Shown here piece by piece: positions 27,411-37,700 of a stretch of DNA of 64,000 nt. Numbering within the stretch: the first letter of the stretch is position 1; each line of letters starts with the position of its first letter. The DNA is from CAMLOF01 sp041913045 (lineage in GTDB: Bacteria; Pseudomonadota; Gammaproteobacteria; Burkholderiales; Burkholderiaceae_C). The notes beneath the pieces were generated by a model. It saw only the letters and a program-made list of their open reading frames with translations, had not been told where the DNA came from and did no database searches. The position numbers and the translations under genes are program-made. The stretch lies in assembly GCA_041913045.1 (NCBI GenBank), contig JAYSGB010000021.1, forward strand, positions 4,756 through 68,755, in the 5' to 3' direction.

Positions 27411-29585
27411 ATGAACCACAAGACCATCAAGCTGCTGCGCATGAGCTATCTGCGCGGGCCTAACATCTGGACCTACCGGCCAGCCATGGAAGCCCTGATC
27501 GATATTGGCGATCTGGAGGACTCTCCCTCCAACACCATACCGGGGTTCTACGAACGCCTGACCACATGGCTGCCTGGCCTGGTGGAACACCACTGCGGCG
27601 TTGGCGAGCGTGGCGGCTTTCTGCAGCGGCTGCGCGACGGCACCTGGCCCGGCCACATCATGGAACACGTAGCCATTGAGCTGCAGAACATGGCCGGCAT
27701 GCAGACCGGCTTTGGCAAAGCACGCTCGACCGAACAGCGCGGCGTGTACAAGGTGGTCATCCGCACACGGCAGGAAGAAGTGGGCCGTCAAGCCTTGATT
27801 GACGCCCGCGACCTCGTGATGGCTGCCATCGAAGACCGCGCCTTCGACGTTCAGGCCAGCGTGCAGCGACTCAAGGGCCTGATCGACCGGCACGCCCTGG
27901 GCCCCAGCACCGCCAGCATCGTGGATGCAGCCAGTCAGCGCAAGATCCCGTCCATCCGTCTGACCGATGGCAACCTGGTGCAACTGGGTTACGGCATCAA
28001 ACAGCGCCGCATCTGGACGGCAGAGACCGACCGCACCAGCGCGATTGCCGAGACTATTTCGCGCGACAAGGACCTGACCAAGCGGCTGCTGTCCGCTTGC
28101 GGCGTGCCCATTCCCGAGGGACAGGTCGTTGACAGTCCAGCGCAAGCCTGGGAGGCTGCGCAAGACATTGGCTTGCCTGTGGTCGTCAAGCCCAGCGACG
28201 CCAACCACGGTCGGGGCGTCTCCCTTGATTTGCGCACCCAGGAGGCGGTTGAAGCCGCCTACGCCCTGGCCGACGCAGAAGGCTCAGACGTGATCGTCGA
28301 GCGCTTCATCCCCGGGCAGGAACATCGGCTGCTGGTGGTGGGTAACCGCGTGGTCGCTGCTGCGCGCGGCGAACAGGCATGCGTCACTGGCGACGGCAAG
28401 AGCACGGTAATGCAGCTGATCGAAAGCCAGATCAACACCGACCCCCGCCGGGGCGAAGAGGAAGAGTACCCGCTGGACACCATCCGTCTGCCGGAGAACT
28501 CCCTGGTGATGCTGGAGCTGTCTCGCCAGAACCTGACGCCCGAAAGCTTGCCCGAGGCCGGACAAGTCGTGCTGGTGCAGCGCACCGGCGTCATGACGCA
28601 CGACATCACCGACGAGGTGCACCCTGACGTAGCCGAGACGGCGGCACTGGCAGCGCGAGTCGTTGGGCTGGACATTGCGGGCATTGACCTGGTGGCCACC
28701 GACATTTCCCGCCCCTTGGCGGAGCAAGGTGGTGCCATTGTCGAGGTGAACGCTGGCCCTGGTCTGCTCATGCACCTCAAGCCTGCGGTTGGGAAACCCA
28801 GGCCGGTAGGCGAAGCTATCGTGGAACACCTCTTTGGCACGAAAGACGATGGCCGCATTCCGGTTGTCGGCATCACCGGCTCGCAAGAGACCACGCCGAT
28901 CGCACTTCTGCTGGGCTCCCTGATTCAGCGCGCCGGACTCGCTTGCGGCGTGGCCTGCAGCGAAGGGCTCTTCGTCCAGATGCAGCCGATCGACACTGCT
29001 CGCCCATCCGACTGGGAAGGCGGCCAACGCATTTTGATGAACCGCTGTGTTGAGGCGGCCGTTCTGGAAAACTCGCCTCGCAGCATTCTGGACGATGGGC
29101 TGTCCTACGATCGGTGCCAGGTCGGTATTGTCACTGGCGTCACCGAGCCACAAGGTCTGCAGGACCACCACATCTTGACCCTTGAGCAGATGCGCAACGT
29201 GCTGCGCACCCAAGTGGACGTGGTGCTGCCCCACGGCTGTGCCGTGCTCAACGCTGACGACGAAGTGTGTGCAGGCCTTGCAGAGCTTTGCGACGGTGAC
29301 GTGATTTTCTACAGCACCGCAGCTGATCATGACCTTCGCAAGGCGCACTGTGACGCCGGGCGACGCTTCTTGCTGGTCAAGGACGACAAAGTGATGCTGT
29401 GGCGCAACCAGAACGCCACAGCCGTGCTGGACCTCACGCACCCGGTCGTGAAGGAGTTGCTCGACGGGCAGCTGAGCCTCTCGGCACTGCTGGCTGCTAC
29501 GGCTGCGGCGTTGGCGCTTGAACTCCCCCCTGCCCTGGTGCGTGCCGGCGTTGAAACCGCTGACCGCCTGTTCTCTCATTCCTGA
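27411..29585 (+). CDS. Second cyanophycin synthetase with inactive Mur-ligase site (CphA'/CphA2-like)
   Basis: 724 residues. N-terminal cyanophycin synthetase domain (about 1-165), ATP-grasp domain (about 210-480: VVVKPSDANHGRGVSLDL, VERFIPGQEHRLLVVG, IVEVNAGPGLLMHLKP) and a shortened Mur ligase-like C-terminal domain. The Mur-ligase P-loop that is GTNGKTT in the neighbour reads GSQETTP here, so the lysine is gone and Arg addition at that site should fail. It may polymerise beta-Asp-Arg dipeptides as CphA2 does, or act as a partner of CphA1. ATP-grasp residues look intact. Lies 20 nt upstream of cphA. Confidence 0.85.
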   Translation: MNHKTIKLLRMSYLRGPNIWTYRPAMEALIDIGDLEDSPSNTIPGFYERLTTWLPGLVEHHCGVGERGGFLQRLRDGTWPGHIMEHVAIELQNMAGMQTGFGKARSTEQRGVYKVVIRTRQEEVGRQALIDARDLVMAAIEDRAFDVQASVQRLKGLIDRHALGPSTASIVDAASQRKIPSIRLTDGNLVQLGYGIKQRRIWTAETDRTSAIAETISRDKDLTKRLLSACGVPIPEGQVVDSPAQAWEAAQDIGLPVVVKPSDANHGRGVSLDLRTQEAVEAAYALADAEGSDVIVERFIPGQEHRLLVVGNRVVAAARGEQACVTGDGKSTVMQLIESQINTDPRRGEEEEYPLDTIRLPENSLVMLELSRQNLTPESLPEAGQVVLVQRTGVMTHDITDEVHPDVAETAALAARVVGLDIAGIDLVATDISRPLAEQGGAIVEVNAGPGLLMHLKPAVGKPRPVGEAIVEHLFGTKDDGRIPVVGITGSQETTPIALLLGSLIQRAGLACGVACSEGLFVQMQPIDTARPSDWEGGQRILMNRCVEAAVLENSPRSILDDGLSYDRCQVGIVTGVTEPQGLQDHHILTLEQMRNVLRTQVDVVLPHGCAVLNADDEVCAGLAELCDGDVIFYSTAADHDLRKAHCDAGRRFLLVKDDKVMLWRNQNATAVLDLTHPVVKELLDGQLSLSALLAATAAALALELPPALVRAGVETADRLFSHS

Positions 29586-29605
29586 ACCGACCAAGGATCC
29601 GTCCC

Positions 29606-32191
29606 ATGGACGTCTCTCGCATCCGCGCCCTCCGGGGACCTAACCTGTGGTCACGCACCACTGCCATCGAAGCCATCGTTCATTGCACGCTGGAAGAGTC
29701 CGATCTCTCGAACCAGACCGCCTTTGTCGAACGGTTGCGTGAGCGCTTCCCGGGCATTGGCGCCCTGCCCGAGCCCACATCTCACGGCGTGGTGTCCATG
29801 GCCCATGCCCTTGAGCTGGCTACGCTTGCACTGCAAACGCATGCTGGCTGCCCCATCAGCTTCAGCCGCACCACTCCCGCACCGGAAACCGGTGTTTTCC
29901 AGGTGGCCGTGCAGTACACCGAGGAGGAAGTTGGCCGTCTGGCGCTTGATCTGGCCGTTGCCTTGTTGCGGTCTGCGGTTGATGACACGCCGTTCGACAC
30001 GACAGATGCAATTGCCAAGCTCAAGGAACTCGACGAAGACATCCGCCTTGGCCCTTCAACGGGTTCCATCGTTGACGCGGCAGTGGCTCGCGGCATTCCC
30101 TACCGCCGGCTAACGCAAGGCAGTCTGGTGCAGTTTGGCTGGGGCAGCAAGCAACGGCGCATCCAGGCAGCTGAATGCGACACCACCAGCGCCATCGCCG
30201 AAGGCATTGCCCAGGACAAGGAGCTGACCAAGAAGCTGCTTCATGCAGCGGGTGTGCCTGTGCCGCTCGGCCGCCCTGTCAAAGACGCTGAAGACGCATG
30301 GAATGCCGCGCAGGCGTTGGGCGGCGCGGTGGTCATCAAGCCGCGCGACGGTAACCAAGGCAAGGGCGTCACGGTCAATATCAGCACGCGCGAGCAGGTG
30401 ATGGCCGCCTACCAGAATGCCCAGCAGGTCAGCGACGACGTGATGGTCGAACGGTACCTGCCGGGCATCGACTACCGGCTACTGGTGGTGGGCAAGCAAC
30501 TGGTGGCCGCGGCGCGCCGTGATCCGCCGTTGGTGATCGGCGACGGCGAACACACCGTGCGCCAGCTTGTTGAGACCGTCAACGCTGACCCCCGCCGGGG
30601 CGACGGCCATGCCACACCGCTGACCAAGATCCGGTTGGACGACATTGCCATCGACCGCCTGCGTGAACAGGGCCTGACCCCCGAATCCATTCCCGCACGG
30701 GGTGTGCGCGTGGTGCTGCGCAACAACGCCAACCTGTCCACCGGCGGCTCGGCCACCGACGTGACGGACGAGGTGCACCCCCAGGTGGCCGCCCGTGCCG
30801 TGGCTGCCGCACTCATGGTGGGGCTCGACATCTGCGGCGTGGACGTCGTCTGCGAAAACGTCATCGAGCCTCTGGAAACCCAGAACGGCGGCGTTGTCGA
30901 AGTGAATGCCGCCCCAGGGCTTCGCATGCACATCAGCCCCTCTTTCGGCAAAGGCCGCCACGTTGGCGAGGCGGTCATCAACCACATGTTCCCGAACGGT
31001 GAAGACGGCCGCATTCCCGTCGTGGCCGTGACTGGCACCAACGGAAAGACCACCACGGTGCGCCTGACCGCACACCTGCTGCGCAGCCACGGTCTGCGCG
31101 TGGGTATGACCAACACCGACGGCGTTTACGTGAACGGCCGCCAGACCGACAGCGGAGACTGCAGCGGCCCCCGCAGTGCACGCAATGTGCTCGCCCACCC
31201 CGATGTGGACGCAGCGGTGTTTGAAACCGCGCGCGGTGGACTGCTGCGTGAAGGTTTGGCCTACGACCGTTGCCAGGTGGCTGTGGTCACCAACATCGGC
31301 TCAGGCGACCACCTGGGGCTGAACTACATCACCACGGTGGAAGACCTGAGCGTGCTCAAGCGTGTGATCGTGGTGAACGTGGCCCCCAACGGCATGGCCG
31401 TTCTGAACGCGGCAGACCCGCAAGTGGCCAGAATGGCCAACCATTGCCCTGGCCAGGTGACCTTCTTCGGACCGAACGAGCACCACCCCGTGATTGCCAC
31501 GCACCGTGCGCTTGGCAAACGGGTGGTCTTCGTGGACGACGGCCATGTTGTCGCAGCGGAAGGCACCTTCCAGGTCCGCATTCCCTTGTCGCAGATTCCG
31601 TTCACCCGAAACGGCACGATCGGCTTCCAGGTGGACAACGCCATGGCGGCAATTGGTGCGGCCTGGGCCCTGGACGTTCCCTGGAACACGGTGCTCCAAG
31701 GGCTGTTCACCTTCGTGAGTGACGCGCACGCCGTGCCTGGCCGCTTCAACCTGTTCGACTACAAGGGTGCCACCGTGATCGCCGATTACGGCCACAACCC
31801 CGACGCCATCCAGGCGCTGAGCGACGCCGTTCAACAGATGCCCGCTCGCGAACGCATGGTGGTCATCAGCGGCGCTGGTGACCGCCGCGACGAGGACATT
31901 CGTGACCAGACTCGCATTCTGGGCAAAGTCTTTGACGAAGTGATCCTCTACCAGGATGCCTGCCAGCGCGGACGCGAAGACGGTGAAGTGATCGGGCTGC
32001 TGCGTGAAGGCCTTGAGGGTGCGACGAAGACGCAGCGAGTCAGCGAAATCCGTGGCGAGTTCAACGCGATCGACACGGCACTGGAACGTCTGCAGCCCGG
32101 CGACCTGTGCCTGATCTTGATCGACCAGGTGCAGGAGGCGCTGGACCACATCGCGGCACGCGTGCAGGCCGCGAATCCGGTCAACGCCTGA
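29606..32191 (+). CDS. cphA: Cyanophycin synthetase
   Basis: 861 residues, canonical CphA1 length. Builds the storage polymer multi-L-arginyl-poly-L-aspartate: ATP-grasp domain (VVIKPRDGNQGKGVTVNI, VERYLPGIDYRLLVVG, VVEVNAAPGLRMHISP) adds Asp to the backbone, Mur ligase-like domain (P-loop VTGTNGKTTTVRLTA at about 476, then DYGHNPDA and GAGDRRDEDI) adds Arg. AAGGATCC precedes the ATG. Co-transcribed with the upstream P-loop-defective paralogue. Confidence 0.96.
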   Translation: MDVSRIRALRGPNLWSRTTAIEAIVHCTLEESDLSNQTAFVERLRERFPGIGALPEPTSHGVVSMAHALELATLALQTHAGCPISFSRTTPAPETGVFQVAVQYTEEEVGRLALDLAVALLRSAVDDTPFDTTDAIAKLKELDEDIRLGPSTGSIVDAAVARGIPYRRLTQGSLVQFGWGSKQRRIQAAECDTTSAIAEGIAQDKELTKKLLHAAGVPVPLGRPVKDAEDAWNAAQALGGAVVIKPRDGNQGKGVTVNISTREQVMAAYQNAQQVSDDVMVERYLPGIDYRLLVVGKQLVAAARRDPPLVIGDGEHTVRQLVETVNADPRRGDGHATPLTKIRLDDIAIDRLREQGLTPESIPARGVRVVLRNNANLSTGGSATDVTDEVHPQVAARAVAAALMVGLDICGVDVVCENVIEPLETQNGGVVEVNAAPGLRMHISPSFGKGRHVGEAVINHMFPNGEDGRIPVVAVTGTNGKTTTVRLTAHLLRSHGLRVGMTNTDGVYVNGRQTDSGDCSGPRSARNVLAHPDVDAAVFETARGGLLREGLAYDRCQVAVVTNIGSGDHLGLNYITTVEDLSVLKRVIVVNVAPNGMAVLNAADPQVARMANHCPGQVTFFGPNEHHPVIATHRALGKRVVFVDDGHVVAAEGTFQVRIPLSQIPFTRNGTIGFQVDNAMAAIGAAWALDVPWNTVLQGLFTFVSDAHAVPGRFNLFDYKGATVIADYGHNPDAIQALSDAVQQMPARERMVVISGAGDRRDEDIRDQTRILGKVFDEVILYQDACQRGREDGEVIGLLREGLEGATKTQRVSEIRGEFNAIDTALERLQPGDLCLILIDQVQEALDHIAARVQAANPVNA

Positions 32192-33118
32192 TCAGCCCCA
32201 GAACAGCAGCGCCTCGCGCTGCTGCACCATGAGTTGGACCTGCCTGCCCACGGGCAGCAGGACCTTGGTGGGCACATGGCCAAAAGGCAAGCCGGTCAAC
32301 ACCGGCACCTTGACCTGTGTGCGCAGCCAGTCCACCACGCTGGCCAGCTTGAAGCCCTTGTCGTGCGGCGTGAGCTGATAGCGGTTGAACTGCCCGAGGA
32401 TGATGGCCTTTTGCTTGCCCAGCACACCTGCGTGCAGCAATTGCGTGAGCATGCGTTCAATTCGGTAGGGGTGCTCGGCCACATCCTCCAGGAAAAGCAG
32501 GCCGCTCTTGACTTCAGGGAAGTATGGCGTGCCTACCATTGAGGTCAGCACCGACAGGTTTCCGCCCCACAGCGTGGCTTTGTTCACGCCCCAGCCTTCT
32601 TCGGTACCCAGCGCCGGGTGCGCCTTCACGTCTGCCACAGGAAGCCGCCAGCCTGTGCCCTCACCGTGGCCATCGACCAGATCGTCGAAGCAGGCCTGCA
32701 TGATCTCGTCAGGTTCGCCCTCGCAAGCCCAGTCTTCCATGAGCGCGGGGCCTGCCCACGTGGCAACACCTTCGCGCGCCAGAAGAGCCAGCTGCAAGGC
32801 CGTGAAATCGCTCAGGCCGACAAAGGACGTGCCTTTTTCCACCGCCTTGGCCAGTTTGGCGTACGGCAGTTTGGGCAGCAACCGGGTCAGGCCATAACCG
32901 CCACGGGTGGTCAGCGCGACATCGGCACCGCTTGCAGCAGCGCGAAAAATGGCCGCCAGACGCATTTCATCGTCACCGGCAAAACGGGTATGGCTGGCAA
33001 GTGCAGAGGGGTCCAGCTCCACGTCATGGCCTTGCGCCTTGAGCCGCGCCACCGCACGCTTGAAACCGGTCTTGTCGCGCACTGCGCCACTGGGAGAGTA
33101 GATATATAGATGTGCCAT
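32192..33118 (-). CDS. LD-carboxypeptidase (LdcA family)
   Basis: 308 residues. Serine peptidase family S66, which removes D-Ala from murein tetrapeptides during recycling. Catalytic Ser in FVGLSDFTALQ, Glu in LLFLEDVAEHPYRIERML, His in GLPFGHVPTK; the RGGYGLTRLLP motif also matches. Family S66 includes Ser peptidases with other substrates, and its position right after cphA (convergent, no gap) is worth noting, although a role in cyanophycin breakdown is only speculation. Confidence 0.9.
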   Translation of the reverse strand: MAHLYIYSPSGAVRDKTGFKRAVARLKAQGHDVELDPSALASHTRFAGDDEMRLAAIFRAAASGADVALTTRGGYGLTRLLPKLPYAKLAKAVEKGTSFVGLSDFTALQLALLAREGVATWAGPALMEDWACEGEPDEIMQACFDDLVDGHGEGTGWRLPVADVKAHPALGTEEGWGVNKATLWGGNLSVLTSMVGTPYFPEVKSGLLFLEDVAEHPYRIERMLTQLLHAGVLGKQKAIILGQFNRYQLTPHDKGFKLASVVDWLRTQVKVPVLTGLPFGHVPTKVLLPVGRQVQLMVQQREALLFWG

Positions 33119-33125
33119 GAGGGCA

Positions 33126-34223
33126 TTATTGACCAGCGCGGCCGCCAGGCATGCCGTGGGTGCGCCAAGCCCGCTGTGCCGCGCGGTGCCCTTCGTCCGG
33201 ATAGGGCATGTTCTTCAACGCGCTGGACAGCACACCAGCGTCCCATCCTGCCTGCGGGTCCAGAACTGCGGCATTTGAGCCGAGTGCAAGGACCAAGGCA
33301 TTGGCCAATTGTTCCTGCCCTGGCGCTACCGCCAAGCGAAGGCGGTCAACGCCAAGCCGCTGCAGCCATTGCACAAGCCCCTGCACGTGGGTCTGCAATG
33401 AATGCCAGTTTGCTTTTTTCGGCTTGTCGCTTTGCCCGAAACCTATGAGATCAGGAACCAGCACACGCTCGCCCTCTCGCTCCCGAGCCAAGGCCCATTC
33501 GGCCCACTGAGGCCACCAACCGTCCGGACCATGCAGAGCAAGCCAGGCAGTGCTAAGGTGCCCCCCTCCTGCGTCCAGGTAGTGGAAACGGAGGCCTTCA
33601 AAAGCAGGAATGTCTTGCAGCGTTCTGCTCGCGCCACGAAGCGAGGGCCAGTGTCCCCAAGCGGCATCAAAGGCATGTGCTGGCGTGCGCAGGGCATCCT
33701 CTCTCAGCGGCTCAGCATGCAACTTCGCACTGCGTCGCCTGCCCTCGAAGAACGTGCGCATCACGTCGGCACAGTCGTCGGCTAAAACGCCAGCAACCAC
33801 CTTGGTGTGGTGGTTGAGCTCTGGCACGGCAAAAAGGTTGAGCACCGACCCCGCAGCGCCTGTCTTGGGCTCGGTAGCGCCAAAAACCACCCTTTTTACT
33901 CGGGCGTGCAGCAAGGCCTGCGCGCACATGGCACAGGGCTCCAGGGTCACGTAGACCTCGCAATCGTCAAGGCGGTAGTTGTCAAGGGCGTGCGCTGCTT
34001 CACGCAATACCTGGATTTCTGCGTGGGCTGTGGGGTCACGCAGACTGATGGGCGCGTTGTGGGCACAGGCAAGCACCCGCACTTCGCCACTTTCCCGGCG
34101 AATCAGAACAGCGCCTACAGGCACCTCGCCACGTTCCGCTGCCAGTTTCGCCTGTGCGAGCGCCAAGCGCATGCAAGTCTCGTCATCGAGCGGGCCTGGG
34201 GTTGGGGTGTGGTGTTCGTGCAT
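33126..34223 (-). CDS. tadA: tRNA adenosine(34) deaminase TadA fused to a degenerate alpha/beta-hydrolase domain
   Basis: 365 residues from ATG 34223; in-frame ATGs upstream (34262, 34295) have no ribosome-binding site. Residues 14-165 are TadA: H67-A-E69 and PCAMC (C97, C100) zinc/catalytic motifs, making inosine at the tRNA-Arg wobble base. Residues about 200-365 look like an alpha/beta hydrolase: LRFHYLDAGG, oxyanion HGPDG (231-235), VPDLIGFGQSDKP. The nucleophile elbow is degenerate (AVAPGQEQ near 290, no GxSxG), so the appendage is unlikely to hydrolyse esters and could instead bind tRNA or a partner. TadA alone is normally about 150-180 residues. Confidence 0.9.
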   Translation of the reverse strand: MHEHHTPTPGPLDDETCMRLALAQAKLAAERGEVPVGAVLIRRESGEVRVLACAHNAPISLRDPTAHAEIQVLREAAHALDNYRLDDCEVYVTLEPCAMCAQALLHARVKRVVFGATEPKTGAAGSVLNLFAVPELNHHTKVVAGVLADDCADVMRTFFEGRRRSAKLHAEPLREDALRTPAHAFDAAWGHWPSLRGASRTLQDIPAFEGLRFHYLDAGGGHLSTAWLALHGPDGWWPQWAEWALAREREGERVLVPDLIGFGQSDKPKKANWHSLQTHVQGLVQWLQRLGVDRLRLAVAPGQEQLANALVLALGSNAAVLDPQAGWDAGVLSSALKNMPYPDEGHRAAQRAWRTHGMPGGRAGQ

Positions 34224-34339
34224 GGAAAGATTGAACGTGCTTTCTCGACTGAATATTTTCATCGTTTTAACCGATATGATCCGAACGATGCACACGAATA
34301 ACGTGATTTATGGCATGGCGTCAATCGGGGGAGTGCAAC

Positions 34340-34738
34340 GTGACTGAGGGTTCGCCCACACGAACTCAACCTCACGTTCTGGTGGCAGACGATGATCCGC
34401 TCAACCTCAGGGTTGCGGCGAGGCTTTTACGGCAGCATGGGTGCACCGGCGTGCTTGTGACCGACGGCGAGCAGGCCATTCGTGCCATGCAGAGCCAGCG
34501 TTTCGACCTGCTCCTTTTGGATGTTCACATGCCGGTAAAAGACGGCTTTGAAACGCTTTTGCTCATCAGACAGAGTGAGTCCAAGGCCTTCAATCGCATG
34601 CCCGTCGTCATGGTGTCAGGGGACGATGGTCTCGAAACACGGCAGCACTTCATTGACGCGGGCGCAGATGGGTACCTGATCAAACCGCTATCGATAGACA
34701 CCCTGGGGGCAGAAATCGGTCGGCTGACCGGGCGCTGA
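34340..34738 (+). CDS. Single-domain response regulator (CheY-like)
   Basis: 132 residues from GTG 34340, chosen because GGGGGAG lies 7 nt upstream. A lone receiver: VADDDP acidic pocket, phospho-acceptor in LLLDVHMPVKDG, VMVSGDD with the switch Ser/Thr, and GYLIKPLS lysine. No output domain. Its stop is 3 nt before the hybrid kinase gene, so the two form a phosphorelay pair. A TATGAT -10-like hexamer lies at 34275-34280. Confidence 0.9.
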   Translation: MTEGSPTRTQPHVLVADDDPLNLRVAARLLRQHGCTGVLVTDGEQAIRAMQSQRFDLLLLDVHMPVKDGFETLLLIRQSESKAFNRMPVVMVSGDDGLETRQHFIDAGADGYLIKPLSIDTLGAEIGRLTGR

Positions 34739-34741
34739 ACC

Positions 34742-37700
34742 ATGGATCGACCCGCCTGCCCTCCTCCGCCATACGCACCAGCCCCGGCCCCGGCGTGGAA
34801 GCCAGGGCTTGGCAGGGAGCGCAATTGGAGTTGGCGGGAATGGTTTGCCCTAGCGATCTTGGCTGCGGGCCTGGCCTGCACTGCGTATGTGCACCAACTG
34901 GCACAGCGCTATGTTGACGCGCAATCGCGTGAACGCTTCGTTCTGGCCAGCAAGGACTTTTTTACGACGCTGGAACAGTCCCTGAAGAGGCAAGCAGACC
35001 AGATGCTCGGCTTGCGAGTGCTGTATGAAGCTTTGTCCGACACGCCAGATGATGCCGTGCACCGCAGCGTACGCACTCGCGATATTCTGAGCCAACACCC
35101 CGGCCTTGTGGCCCTTTATCACGTCAAGGGCCAGACCAAAGCCGAACTTCTTGGCGACTTGAGGGTTGAAACACTCCAAGGAACCGGGGGCCAAACCACC
35201 TTGGCAGCCTTGCACAGCAAGTTCGGCTTTCAGGCGCTCAAGCAGGCACTTGAGAGCGGGCAAACAAGTGTCACGCCTTTAATGGACATGTTCCCCGGCA
35301 CGTCCAAACGCTGGGGATTCTTCCAGGTGACGCCTGTACAAGCCTCGTCACCCCCAGATACGTCAAATGCGAACAGGCAGGGCACATGGCTGGTGGCAGC
35401 GGTACTTTTGAACGACTGGCTCCAGGCTGCCACCCAAGCATTGCCAGCAGGCATGGATGTGGAAGTCCTGGGCGGAACGGAGCTGCTTCGGCCACATCTT
35501 CTTTTTGACGCTGATGGGCATTTAAGCGCCGAGGACGGCAACGGGCCGCCAATGGCTCGACCGCTTGAGCAGACCAAAACGTTTCGCGTAGGTGAACACC
35601 CTCTGGTCGTGAGAACGAGCACGACACCTGTTTTTGAGAATGCGGTAGACCGCTGGACACCGCTGACCGCTGCGGCCTTGGGCACCATCCTGAGCGTGCT
35701 GGCGGCGTTCTCTGCCTGGCTGACCTTGAGCGCCCGGCACAGAGCTGAACGCCGCGCCTTGGAAATGGCGGCAGACCTGGAGCTGATGTCACGCGTGGCC
35801 AGGTACACGGGCAGCATGGTGGCCGTGACAGACACTCAACACCAGATCACATGGGTGAATGAAGCGTTCATACGTCAGACTGGCTTCACACCAGATGATG
35901 CCTATGGCAAGGAACTCGCCGCACTTCTTGTGGTGCCTGCAGCGGCCCCTGAGACACTCCCGTCAATTCAACGAGCGCTGACGCAACGCGGTGCGCTGGA
36001 GCTGGAGACTGTCTTTCGCAGCAGGCAAGGCAATACAAGGCGCGTTTCCATGGAGATGCGGCCCATGGCGGACGCCACGGGCAACTTTCAAGGACACATC
36101 AACATCCTCGCCGATATCGAAGAGCGTCGTCAGGACCAGGATGCCCTGGAACAGGCATTGCGGGAACAGAAGGGACTGCGCAATATTCTGGATCAGCATG
36201 CAATCGTCTCGGAGACCGACCCTGCAGGCACGATCACCCGGGTGAACGACAAGTTCGTGCAGATCAGCGGCTACGCCCAGATTGAACTTGTAGGCAAAGA
36301 CCATCGCGTCATCGGTTCCGGCCAGCATCCCAGTGTCTTCTGGGAGCAGATGTGGCGCACCATCCGTTCGGGCCGACCCTGGCGGGGTGAAATCTGCAAC
36401 CGGGGGAAAAACGGCCACCTTTATTGGGTGGACAGTCTGATTGCCCCATTGCATGACGGTTCTGGACAGATAGAGCGATTCCTGTCCATCCATACCGACA
36501 TCACCCAGCACAAACAGGCACAGGCCGCGCTTGTTTCAAGCCAAGACATGTTGACCCGAACCAGCCGAATTGCCGGTATAGGCGGGTGGTTCACCGATTT
36601 GCAGGCACGGCGGGTGTACATGTCGGTGGAATGCATGCAGATCTTCGGGCTTGATCCAGACTGGAGCAAACCTATCGAACCCACACTGGGGTACTTTGTA
36701 CCTCAACTCCAGCGCCAGGTGTTGGAGGTGATCGAGAGCGCCGTCTACGCCCGCGAAGCGTTTGACATGGTCGTGACCCTCACCTCGGCCCAGGGACGCA
36801 GTCGCTGGGTGAGGATGCTCGGGGAAGCCGATGCGACAGAGGATGGCCAGCCGCACAGGATGGTGGGCGCGGCTCAGGACATCACCGTCCAGGTTCTGGC
36901 GCAGCGACGTATCGAAGCGAGCGAGCGGACCCTTCGATCGGCCATAGATGCGGTGGACGAGGCCTTTGCGCTCTACGACCCACAGGAGCGTCTGGTATTC
37001 TGCAACGACAAGTACCGCGAGATTTACCCCCGGTGCCGCGATGTGATCATGGTGGGCACTCGGTTCGAGGACATAGTGCGTGCTGGCGTGGAAAGGGGCG
37101 AATTCCCCGCCGCTCAAACGGACCCAAAGGCCTGGACTGAGCAACGGCTGAGAAACTTTCGCGCCCCGAGTTCCGAAGAGGAAGTGCAGACTCGCGATGG
37201 TCGCTGGTTCAAGGTGGTGAGCCGAACAACGCAAGATGGCTTCCACGTTGGCTTCCGTGTGGACATCACGGATATGAAGCGCGCGCTGGACGCCGCGGAT
37301 GCCGCGTCTCGCAGCAAGAGCCAGTTCCTGGCCAACATGAGCCACGAAATCCGCACGCCGTTGAATGCCATCCAAGGCATGCTCAAGCTGCTGGACTACA
37401 CAGGACTCACGACTCGCCAAAGTGATCTGGTAGACAAGGCAGCCAGTGCATCGCGTTCGCTGCTGGGCATCCTCAACGACATCCTTGATTTCTCCAAGGT
37501 CGAGGCAGGCAAGATGCATCTGGCTGCAGAGCCATTCATTTTGGACGAGTTGTTGCGAGACCTCTCAAACATCCTGGCGGGAACACTGGGCCAGAAGCAG
37601 CTGGAGCTGATCTACGACATCGACCCCCGGCTCCCCGCTTCGTTCACCGCCGACGCGATGCGGCTCAAGCAGGTGCTCATCAACTTGTGTGGCAACGCAA

